Assembly (NCBI GenBank): GCA_025353525.1
Contig: JANXOO010000897.1
Span: 1-7,427 of the forward strand
Direction: 5' to 3'
Length of the DNA: 7,427 bases
Source of the DNA: Schlesneria sp.
Lineage (GTDB): Bacteria > Planctomycetota > Planctomycetia > Planctomycetales > Planctomycetaceae
Shown here: in pieces, positions 1-7,314 of the stretch
Layout: each line of letters begins with the position of its first letter
Position numbering within the stretch: the first letter of the stretch is position 1
The notes under the pieces: generated by a model
Databases searched by the model: none
What the model saw: the letters and a program-made list of their open reading frames with translations, nothing else
Told to the model about the DNA's origin: nothing
Translations under genes and position numbers: made by a program

Positions 1-2984
1 GCGGCAGGATCAACAGCAGCAACTCGTTCCGCGAGCGACCCGACCTCTTCGGCACGTTTGCTCAACTTCGTTGCCTGTTCCGCCGCCGCCGTTCGGATCG
101 CAGCATCAAGCTTCTTACCTGCCTCGGCCAGCGCCTCCGCCGCTTTGGATTGAACCTCTGCTGTCCGATCAGAATTGGCTATGACGGCCTCTTCTGCAGC
201 AGCTGTCGCAACTGCCGCCGGAGTGACATCCGCACCCGCGTTTGCCGACGCTCTGTCGGCCAACGCCTGGGCCGCACTGGCGGACTGTGCCGCTTGAGCC
301 TGTGCAAGCTTGTCAGGCGGAGCACTCGGTGACGCCGCAGAGGTACTGGCCACTTCGGCCCGAGCGAGGTCAAGCGCCCGGTTCAGAGCTTCCCGGGTGA
401 CGCTCCGGGCCGCTTTTGCAGCTTCCGCATTTCCGTCAAGCGTCTGCTTGGCAGCGTTTGACGCCGCTTGATGCGCGTCATTTAACGCCTGTGCGAGTGC
501 ATCTGCTGCCCCTTGCGATTTCGCGGCCTTGGCCTGCGCTCGCTGCGCCGCAGATTCTGCCGCCGCCTGTGATTTGTCGGCGACCATTTGTTGAGATGTC
601 GTTGCCTTCAAATCAGAACCACGCGCGGTGTCGACTCCGGATGCGACCGCCGTGGCGGCATCCTGCGCGTCAATGGCGTCGGCGATCCGGTCTGCGAGTT
701 CCAGGGCACTTGCCGCTTCCGGTTTGCCCTGAGCTTTGGCTTGTGATTGCATCGCTTCGCCGAGTCGATGTTTCGCTGCTTCGAGTTGAGCCACTTTGTC
801 CTGAGTCGACGATTGATCGATCGCCTTCTCGACTGAGCTCCTCGACTCGGCCAGCTTTTCAGCCTGAGTCGACGATCGCGCGGCAAGGTCTTTGGCCGTC
901 GCAACAATTTCCTTGCGAATCTCTTTCGCGGCATCGGCGAGCTTCCTGGATGCTTCGGTCGCATTTTTCGACGCAGCGGTCGCTGCGGAATTCACATCCG
1001 GAGTTTTTCCTTCCGCGACTGCATCAAGTTCTGTCGCCGACTGTGCTGCTTTCGCCGCTGCGTCGATCGTATCTTTCGAGGCGACAGGAGCCGTCTGTGC
1101 CAAAGCCTCTGACGCCTTTTCGGCGATCACCTTGATATCCTGCTGCCGGGCCGCCAGTTCCTTCGCGGCACGTGCGGTTTCCGCTCGCTGCGAATCGTCG
1201 GACCGGGCGAGCGACGCGGCGTCCTTTGCGATCGCGCGTTCTTCGGCAGCAGCGCGTTCCAGAACTTCCGCTGCACGCGCCAACTCTCCGATCTTCACAG
1301 CAGACTCCTGACGCTGCGCGTCTGCCAACGCCGCATCGATTGTTGCCATCGCGCGATCGAGTGCTTTCCCCGCTTTGTCCAGCGATTTTTCTTCGACGGC
1401 TGTCTTTTTCTCCGGTTGTGCGGCTTCAAGATTCCTTCCCGCTTCGCTTGCTGCTGCCGTCGTTTCTGCGAGCGCCGTTTCCACCGCCGCCGGCAATTCC
1501 AGCTTGTCGCTTGTCTGCTGCGTGATCGCGGCAATCTCTTTCATCTCCGGTGCAGCAGACTGCGCATTCTGCTCGGCCTTTGCCACTGCGGAATCCTGTT
1601 TTTTTCGGGCTTCCGTCAGTGACGCTTTCGCTTCACCAAGCGCCTTCACTGCTTGGGCCAATTCCTGAGCCGACTTGTCGCGCGACTGCTGTTTCGCCTG
1701 ATCCTTGAGGGCCAATTCCAGTGCAGCAAGGTTGCCAAGCACCCGTCCCTGATCAGTGACAGCCCGGTCGAGTGTCCCTTCCAGCAGACCCGCTGCTGCA
1801 TCGAGCGCCGCGGCTTCTGCCTGTTGAATATGAGCTTCGGCCTTGGGATTGTCTCGAATCCCTTCAGACAGTTTGGCAATCTCCTTTTGGAGTGTGGCCT
1901 GTCGTTCGACGAATTCCGCCGACGGACGCTGGTTGTCCCCCATCGACTTTGTTTCGTCGCGGAGCTGCTTTTGTCTGTCGGCCAGAGCATGAACCAGATC
2001 GATCGACGCCATGTGTTCCGAATTGAGTGCGCCCTGGATACGTTCGATCACTTTCAGGAGGTCGCGAAGACCGCGCAGCACCAGTGTCTGCTCGTCGAAT
2101 GCGGCGTCATAGTTCACGTTTTGCAATCGGCGACCGGCACCGTCGAGATGCTGACCGACCTCTGATGCCTTCAGAATTCGCAGCCCGTCGGCCGACGCCA
2201 TCGCCAATACACCACTGGATGATTTCATTTCGACCATCGTGTCGACGAGCAACAAAAACAGCTCTTTGACATCGCGCTGGTCTTCGATCGCTTTTAACGT
2301 CAGTGACTCGCGGCGTGATTGTGATTCAGCAGGCAGACTTTTAGTGGTCGTTTGTACGAGAGTCTGGTGCCGGATCAATCGCCGTACCTGCTCGGCCAAT
2401 TCTGCGATCTTCAACCGCTTGAGCAGGTTCTGGCGTTCAACAGCAAGTTGCCTGACGACTGCCCGAATCTGCTGCCGGGCATCAACGAACGCCGCTTCTC
2501 TTTTGTCGACGGGCAGTCGGGTTGCGTCGGCCAGCAAATCTACGATCTTCGACATCTCGGTTTCGACCAGATGATTCAGGTTTTTCCGCATCAGTTTGAT
2601 GTCGCGGTAGATCTCCTGGTCGGAAAGTCCGTTCTCTTCAAGCTGCCGTAGCTGAATGTCGAGTACACCGCCCAGCAATTCTCGCGTCATGGTTCGCGCC
2701 CGTTGTTGATCTTCCTGCTTTCGTTGCAAGGCTTCGGGTTCAAGGACCTGGGCGAAAACCGGAGCAACGCAAAAGGCCAGCAGGCCAATCGCCGAAAGGA
2801 CCACATGCCGAGTTCCGCAGAGGAAGTACGGGGAATATACAAACAGAACATCTGCCAAACCGGGAGTTCGCCAAAAAATCATCTTGTCATCCCCTTCGTC
2901 ATTCGAACGCTCGACGCGGTGATACGGAAAAACACCAAGGCAGGCGCCCGGCTTGCCATTCCCGCTTTTTATCCGGAAATTCAT
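1..2984 (-). CDS. Large exported alanine-rich coiled-coil protein (partial, first 994 residues)
   Basis: The frame is open without a stop from ATG 2984 to the window edge, so the C-terminus is missing. A hydrophobic segment (VVLSAIGLLAFCVAPVFA) ends with a likely signal-peptidase site after residue 78. With the in-frame ATG at 2882 this would be a signal of about 44 residues, so either start gives export. Residues of about 80-358 are predicted helical with mixed composition and include LADRQKQLRDETKSM (334-348), a pattern like the helical tail of DUF4175-type proteins. From residue 359 to 994 there is no Phe, Tyr, Trp or Cys. By my hand count the last 135 residues contain about 47 Ala. Charged and Ala/Leu positions alternate as in long single helices or alanine coiled coils. 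It follows the DUF4175-like gene by 55 nt and probably shares its operon. No enzyme motif is visible. I do not recognise a named family; a structural role in the periplasm is inference. Confidence 0.8.
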   Translation of the reverse strand, partial: MNFRIKSGNGKPGACLGVFPYHRVERSNDEGDDKMIFWRTPGLADVLFVYSPYFLCGTRHVVLSAIGLLAFCVAPVFAQVLEPEALQRKQEDQQRARTMTRELLGGVLDIQLRQLEENGLSDQEIYRDIKLMRKNLNHLVETEMSKIVDLLADATRLPVDKREAAFVDARQQIRAVVRQLAVERQNLLKRLKIAELAEQVRRLIRHQTLVQTTTKSLPAESQSRRESLTLKAIEDQRDVKELFLLLVDTMVEMKSSSGVLAMASADGLRILKASEVGQHLDGAGRRLQNVNYDAAFDEQTLVLRGLRDLLKVIERIQGALNSEHMASIDLVHALADRQKQLRDETKSMGDNQRPSAEFVERQATLQKEIAKLSEGIRDNPKAEAHIQQAEAAALDAAAGLLEGTLDRAVTDQGRVLGNLAALELALKDQAKQQSRDKSAQELAQAVKALGEAKASLTEARKKQDSAVAKAEQNAQSAAPEMKEIAAITQQTSDKLELPAAVETALAETTAAASEAGRNLEAAQPEKKTAVEEKSLDKAGKALDRAMATIDAALADAQRQESAVKIGELARAAEVLERAAAEERAIAKDAASLARSDDSQRAETARAAKELAARQQDIKVIAEKASEALAQTAPVASKDTIDAAAKAAQSATELDAVAEGKTPDVNSAATAASKNATEASRKLADAAKEIRKEIVATAKDLAARSSTQAEKLAESRSSVEKAIDQSSTQDKVAQLEAAKHRLGEAMQSQAKAQGKPEAASALELADRIADAIDAQDAATAVASGVDTARGSDLKATTSQQMVADKSQAAAESAAQRAQAKAAKSQGAADALAQALNDAHQAASNAAKQTLDGNAEAAKAARSVTREALNRALDLARAEVASTSAASPSAPPDKLAQAQAAQSASAAQALADRASANAGADVTPAAVATAAAEEAVIANSDRTAEVQSKAAEALAEAGKKLDAAIRTAAAEQATKLSKRAEEVGSLAERVAAVDPA
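801..876 (-). repeat. Internal direct repeat within the coiled-coil gene, 63-nt period
   Basis: The 13-mer ctgagtcgacgat occurs at 801-813 and again at 864-876 (plus-strand reading). The offset is 63 nt, or 21 codons, and both copies encode SSTQ in the same frame. Twenty-one residues is exactly three heptads. The flanking residues are similar in character (KLAESRSSVEKA versus KVAQLEAAKHRLGEA) but not identical, so this may be a decayed internal duplication or chance in a low-complexity gene. Confidence 0.4.
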
Positions 2985-2993
2985 GTTTCTCCA

Positions 2994-2998
2994 CTCCT
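2994..2998 (-). promoter_or_regulatory. Ribosome binding site for the coiled-coil gene
   Basis: AGGAG on the minus strand ends 9 nt before the ATG at 2984. It is the strongest Shine-Dalgarno match among the gene starts in the window and is the reason for choosing ATG 2984 over the in-frame ATG at 2882, which has only a weaker GAAGGGG upstream. Confidence 0.6.
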
Positions 2999-3039
2999 GA
3001 AAATTCGCTTGTGTGTCAATCCGCTTGTGATCGTAGGCG

Positions 3040-4731
3040 TTACTTTTTCTCGCCGCTGATTCCCAGCTCGCGCCGCAGGATGTCGTCCAGTTGCTTCGCT
3101 GATTTTTTGTCCTCTTCGCCCGTTTGGGCGAGGATTCCGTTCAGATCAGTGACGCGAAACGAAATCGGCTCTCCCATTCCCTTTTGCCCGACGATGGTGC
3201 CGCGCCAATCGGTCACTTCAAGAACGACTTTGACTTCGTCCCCTTTGACAAGTTCGTACGACGACAGCGGGATCGAAACCTGTTCGCGAACCACGGCCAA
3301 CGGTTGATCTCGTTCGGAAACGTCTTTTGCGATCACTTCGTGCCGCGATGTGCGACCGTCTTCGCGCGACAGGGTGATCACGGCCACGATCTTTGAAACG
3401 CCGAAATCGTCGCCTGCAGCATAGTCCAGTTTCGGTTGAGCTGTTGGAAGGACAAGTCGCGTCACCGCCGAAGCAACAATCCTGGGCAGTCGGTCCGGTT
3501 TCAGGCGAATCTGACCGGTGATCGGTATTTCGAGTGGCAGGTCATCGCGATCAACGACCTGAATCTCGTATTTCAATCCTTCGCGAATCGATTCGAACGG
3601 TGTCCCCGACGGCAGTCCCCACGTCACTGAACCCCCGTCACTTTTTATTGACGAGACCAGATCAAGTTTCAAGTCGCCGGTTGTCAGAACGACCGACTTC
3701 AGCGGCTTGTTCGCACAAACCAGTCGGACATTTGCCGTCGAACCTTCGAGCACTGCAAATTGTCGCGAGCCCGCTTCAAGCTCGTTCCGCCTGACCGATG
3801 TGGCAGCATACGCGGGCGGTGTCACTTCCCAGGCAACGTCGACCAGTGGCAACGGAACGATCGCCACCTCGACCGGGTCCGACAGGGCATCACCACAATG
3901 AAATCGCACTCGAAACGAATCCGCGATGTGTGCCGCCTCGCCATGAAAATGGTTCGGGGATGTCGAGTCGGCCTGCAATCCGATCCGATTGACAGAGTCA
4001 TTGTTCAGTCCCGACAGATTGGCAATACCCGTTGCCGGAATTGCACCACCGCACGTCACTTCAAATGTCATCGGCTGCCCGTAGGGAATGCGAATCGACG
4101 ACAGCTTTCCACTGGAAAAGACGGGAACCTCGCGTCCGCAGATCGAGATTGATTCGAGTCTGGTCTTCGTTGGATAATGATCTGCACCCAGCATAAACCG
4201 GTTAAGGAACGCTGCCGCGTGGTCCGGAAACGTGACCGACAGTCCCGCTACAAACAAAAACGTCACCCCCAGTGTCGTGACCTGTTTCGGAAGCGGACGA
4301 TATGAAAACCCCTCGAAGACATTCAGCGACGGACTGAATTCTGCGACGTATTGAATAACGGCATCTGCAAGTCGAGGCGAACCCCATCCCTTCGACCGGG
4401 GCCGCTCAAATTGCAACGCGGCGACAAGGTCCGTATCGATCTTCTGATGTCGCTCGACAATCAGTGCCACGTCGTCCTCTGTTTCACGCACCGCGAGCAA
4501 CGGCCAGGCGATGGTTCTGATCGACCATAAACCGGCTGCCAACCAGGCCAATAGTACGATCCCGCGAAAAACCGCCGACAAATCAAACGACCAATCAGCC
4601 AGAAACGCAACGAGCAGCAGTCCTGTCATGACAGAAAGCAAAACACAAACGGCGCTCCCCCATCGCACCGCTGCACGCGCTCGCTGCAGGCGATTCAATT
4701 GAGTTCGGAGGTGGCCGAGTTTCGTTTGCAT
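3040..4731 (-). CDS. DUF4175-like membrane protein with large periplasmic region, 563 aa
   Basis: The N-terminus is basic (LGHLRTQLNRLQRARAAVR). Two hydrophobic helices follow at about 25-45 and 52-73, then a soluble loop with VERHQKIDTDLVAALQFE (about 92-109) and a third helix at about 152-170. By the positive-inside rule the remaining 390 or so residues are periplasmic. They are beta-rich, with Ig-like segments (for example PLVDVAWEVTPPAYA near 295-309) and the stretch LPTAQPKLDYAAGDDFGVSK near 428-447, which resembles the P..D..AxDDyGv motif of DUF4175-type proteins. DUF4175 members are usually longer and carry a helical tail. Here the chain stops in a Lys-rich end (SGEKK) and the helical part appears to be a separate downstream gene. 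The gene begins 15 nt after the previous stop, in the same frame, without a clear Shine-Dalgarno, so translation by reinitiation or coupling is likely. Family placement is by motif memory and moderately sure; molecular function is unknown. Confidence 0.75.
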   Translation of the reverse strand: MQTKLGHLRTQLNRLQRARAAVRWGSAVCVLLSVMTGLLLVAFLADWSFDLSAVFRGIVLLAWLAAGLWSIRTIAWPLLAVRETEDDVALIVERHQKIDTDLVAALQFERPRSKGWGSPRLADAVIQYVAEFSPSLNVFEGFSYRPLPKQVTTLGVTFLFVAGLSVTFPDHAAAFLNRFMLGADHYPTKTRLESISICGREVPVFSSGKLSSIRIPYGQPMTFEVTCGGAIPATGIANLSGLNNDSVNRIGLQADSTSPNHFHGEAAHIADSFRVRFHCGDALSDPVEVAIVPLPLVDVAWEVTPPAYAATSVRRNELEAGSRQFAVLEGSTANVRLVCANKPLKSVVLTTGDLKLDLVSSIKSDGGSVTWGLPSGTPFESIREGLKYEIQVVDRDDLPLEIPITGQIRLKPDRLPRIVASAVTRLVLPTAQPKLDYAAGDDFGVSKIVAVITLSREDGRTSRHEVIAKDVSERDQPLAVVREQVSIPLSSYELVKGDEVKVVLEVTDWRGTIVGQKGMGEPISFRVTDLNGILAQTGEEDKKSAKQLDDILRRELGISGEKK

Positions 4732-4746
4732 GACTGAAAATTCAAT

Positions 4747-7314
4747 TTATGCCAGATTCACAAGTTTTCGAACAAACCATTCCACCATCAGCAACGCGGT
4801 GACGATCCCAAAGGCCAGCCAGGTGCTCCAGAGCGGTATGATCTGAAGACTCGTCTCCCGGTTCCGTTTCGGTTGAAAGTCGTCGGAGAAACGATCGACA
4901 TCCAGCAGGTCATAGGCCTTGCCTCCCGTTTCTGCGGCGATGTTTTTTTGAAGTGTCACGTTTCTGACCGGGTTGCGCCGCTCGATCGATACGTTGGCAA
5001 CCTCAAAATTGATTTCGGCTACTTCATTCGCGATCGGGTCAGTCACCCGCAACCGATATTCGCCACCGCTGACGACGGGGACCCGCGTTTCAAAGACACC
5101 CGGCTTCAGTTGTGAAATTCCGAATGCGTAGGACCTGTTACCATCCGAGTCCCGATCGGGTCGGACGAGTTCTGCCATCAGTCGCCGATCAGGGATGTTG
5201 CTTTCGTCGAGTGGCTGAAATTCCTTGTCATAGGCTTCGACGGTGACAAGCACCTGATCGCCCGATCGGTATTGCGCCCGATCCGTTCTGACCACAAAGC
5301 GTTTGTGACTGCCCAGCGCGTGACTCAAGCCCAGACGATGGATCAACTGACCCCAGAACTGGCGATAGTATTCTTCACCGTATAACCGCCGCAGACGCCA
5401 CATCTCGTTGAATGCAACGTAGATGACTTCACCGCGACCGTATTGGCGCACTGCAATTAGCGGTTGCGGTGTCTTTCCGTCGGCGCATTTGTCTGTCGGA
5501 TGTTCCGCCAGGACCTGTGTTCCGCGTGTTTCAATCCGGCGAACCGGCTGATACCAGGGGAGTTTCCCCAGATTGTTCCAGCCCTTCTGATTTTCGATGT
5601 CCGTCTGTCCGAGTCGCATGAAGTCGAACTGTCCTGCCACCGGAGTTAACGTCAGGCGAAATTCCTTGTCGTCGCGACGCTTTGCATCGGTGTCGAAGAC
5701 GACTGGCAACGTGTCGGCCAGTGGTGTTTCGGCGAGTTGCGCTGGTCCGAAACGCGGGCCCGCCATCACAACCAGCCCGCCACCGAACTGACTGACGAAT
5801 TCACGAGTCATTTCGCAGAACCGCGTACTGAGGGCCGCAGCGGGCATATCGCCGAGAAAGATCACATCATTCTCGAAAAACTGGCTGCGGGGTAGCGTCA
5901 ACGTCGGCAAAAACAGTTCGTTCGTCTCGCGAACGACCGGGTCTGCCGAGCGAATGAACGTGCGAAAGCCGCGTGTCCCCACCAGCTTGTCGCGATGAAA
6001 GACTTCTTTGACAAATCGCCATTCCCACGTCGGTTCATATTCGACGAACATCAATCGCAGAAAGTCATCAATAATTTTGACTTCGCGATCGACCTTGTTG
6101 TTTTGCGTGACCACTTCGCCTGCCGCCGGGTCGACTTCAGCCGTGAAGACGAATCGTCCGGTCGCTTCAGGGATGTACGGGAATTCGACCTGCGAACTGC
6201 CTCCCGCGATCGTCAACGTCCTTTCACCAACCAGCGTCCGAACCGGTTCATCGTTTTGAAACTCGCCCGGTTGATGCGCGTAGAGACTGACGTGAACGGC
6301 CGCGTTATCAAGTTCGCGTTGCCGCACTGTCACGCTGATCGTCGACGACTCGGCCTTTTTCATCGTCGGTGGTGCGAGCAAATCGACACTCAAATCGACC
6401 GCCGTCAGCGGGCCAACCCCGACCGTGAAAACCGGAACTCCCAGTTTTTTCGCGGCGGCAATCGGACCAGTCCCCGCGTTCTGATCGAAGTCACTGATGA
6501 CAAGGACCGCCGCCAGATTGTCAGTCGCATGTTGTCGCGCCAGGTCCTCGAAGGCGTCACCTAAAGCCGTCACCGGTCCCGTTGTCTGCCACAATTCGGA
6601 TAGTCCCTGTCGGTCGGTGCTGTTATCTAAATCCAGAACACGTACGCCTTCGGATTCTCCGAATGCAAAGAATCGCAATCGAAAATCGTTCGACAGTCGC
6701 TCGATCAGATTTCGATCGGGGCGTGACAGTAACGCCCGTGCGTAGTCGGACCTCGCAGGACGCTGGGCCGACGTCGATGAATTCAGCACACGGTTTGTTT
6801 CACGCGAAGGCAACGTCGAAGTCGTGGTACGGCGTTCACGCCAGGCAGGGAAATTGACTCCGCGTTCCAGGTCCGCTTGTTCGGAGGCAGGCAATTCATC
6901 AGGGATCGACATACTGTCGCTTCCGTCCAGCAGCAGCCAAAGGACCGGTTTGGGAAGACTGACCAGCGTCAATTCCAGTGTCGGATCGGTCAATACAAGC
7001 AATAACAGACACAGCGTCGTTGCACGAAGAAGTGCCAGCACGCATCGGGTCGCCCGACTTCCGCGAGTTTGCCACCGCGCATAAAACAGTGCTGCGAGTG
7101 CGGCCAATCCAAGACAACCGAAGATCACCAGCGATGGCGACGTGTGCGCCCACGAGGAACCGAACGATACTCGCGTTGACTCGATCACCGACACGTCATC
7201 GTAGCCCAGCATGCGACCGATCGTCGCCGACCAGTTCGCCAGGTACGTGTTTATCGCCATCGAGACTGCAATAAACATGGCGGCAGCAGTCAATGTTACG
7301 GAAGTCCCGCTCAT
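4747..7314 (-). CDS. VWA domain and glutamine-amidotransferase-like membrane protein, 855 aa
   Basis: Residues are numbered from ATG 7314. Likely membrane helices lie at about 6-24, 61-80, 91-110 and 828-848. The basic loop QTRGSRATR between helices 2 and 3 predicts that residues of about 111-827 are outside the cytoplasmic membrane. A VWA domain spans about 122-301 with an apparently complete MIDAS: DGSDS (D130, S132, S134), a Thr near 249 in VTALGD, and D275 in VISDFD. Next comes an Ig/CARDB-like stretch (about 308-413), then a GATase1-like fold from about 419 (VEYEPTWEWRFVKE, NDVIFLGDMP, FGGGLVVMAGP, YGRGEVIYVAFNEMWRLRR). A beta-rich MG2/Ig-like region (about 670-773) and a TGG motif (796-798) precede the last helix. 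No cysteine sits at the expected nucleophile elbow, so amidotransferase activity is unlikely and the fold is probably structural or for binding. The family is familiar from planctomycete MoxR/DUF58 clusters; the exact role is unknown. A VWA-Bat-type assembly function is inference. Confidence 0.85.
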   Translation of the reverse strand: MSGTSVTLTAAAMFIAVSMAINTYLANWSATIGRMLGYDDVSVIESTRVSFGSSWAHTSPSLVIFGCLGLAALAALFYARWQTRGSRATRCVLALLRATTLCLLLLVLTDPTLELTLVSLPKPVLWLLLDGSDSMSIPDELPASEQADLERGVNFPAWRERRTTTSTLPSRETNRVLNSSTSAQRPARSDYARALLSRPDRNLIERLSNDFRLRFFAFGESEGVRVLDLDNSTDRQGLSELWQTTGPVTALGDAFEDLARQHATDNLAAVLVISDFDQNAGTGPIAAAKKLGVPVFTVGVGPLTAVDLSVDLLAPPTMKKAESSTISVTVRQRELDNAAVHVSLYAHQPGEFQNDEPVRTLVGERTLTIAGGSSQVEFPYIPEATGRFVFTAEVDPAAGEVVTQNNKVDREVKIIDDFLRLMFVEYEPTWEWRFVKEVFHRDKLVGTRGFRTFIRSADPVVRETNELFLPTLTLPRSQFFENDVIFLGDMPAAALSTRFCEMTREFVSQFGGGLVVMAGPRFGPAQLAETPLADTLPVVFDTDAKRRDDKEFRLTLTPVAGQFDFMRLGQTDIENQKGWNNLGKLPWYQPVRRIETRGTQVLAEHPTDKCADGKTPQPLIAVRQYGRGEVIYVAFNEMWRLRRLYGEEYYRQFWGQLIHRLGLSHALGSHKRFVVRTDRAQYRSGDQVLVTVEAYDKEFQPLDESNIPDRRLMAELVRPDRDSDGNRSYAFGISQLKPGVFETRVPVVSGGEYRLRVTDPIANEVAEINFEVANVSIERRNPVRNVTLQKNIAAETGGKAYDLLDVDRFSDDFQPKRNRETSLQIIPLWSTWLAFGIVTALLMVEWFVRKLVNLA
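7311..7314 (-). other. ATGA stop/start overlap (translational coupling)
   Basis: Read on the minus strand, the four bases are ATGA: the TGA ends the upstream partial gene and the ATG starts the VWA/GATase-like gene. This fixes the start of the second gene better than the longer open frame does and implies co-transcription of the two. Confidence 0.7.

Noticed and set aside
803..872. Inverted copies of gagtcga (803-809 and 866-872 versus tcgactc at 842-848), possibly forming a hairpin
   Set aside because: Seven-base arms built from TCG/CGA-rich codons inside a coding region are expected by composition, and there is no T-run or regulatory context.
416..1311. Long plus-strand open frames opposite the coiled-coil gene, including an Ala/Ser-rich one at 892-1311
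   Set aside because: They are antisense shadows of a GC-rich, stop-poor, low-complexity gene. They have no recognisable domain, and the minus-strand frame is open for 994 codons with a ribosome site and signal peptide.
3002..3028. Near-perfect 11-nt direct repeat (aattcgcttgt and aatccgcttgt) and a TTGACA (minus strand, 3019-3014) in the 55-nt spacer, possibly an operator or promoter
   Set aside because: There is no -10 box at 16-18 nt from TTGACA (the ribosome site lies there instead) and only two repeat copies. It is too little to call a promoter or operator.
2985..3039. Intrinsic terminator between the DUF4175-like and coiled-coil genes
   Set aside because: I see no GC-rich stem followed by a T-run on the minus strand, so the spacer is more consistent with co-transcription.
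6008..6564. Plus-strand open frames opposite the VWA/GATase-like gene (5995-6564 and 6008-6259)
   Set aside because: They lie antisense to a well-supported domain protein, with no family features and Arg/Asp-rich translations typical of shadow frames.
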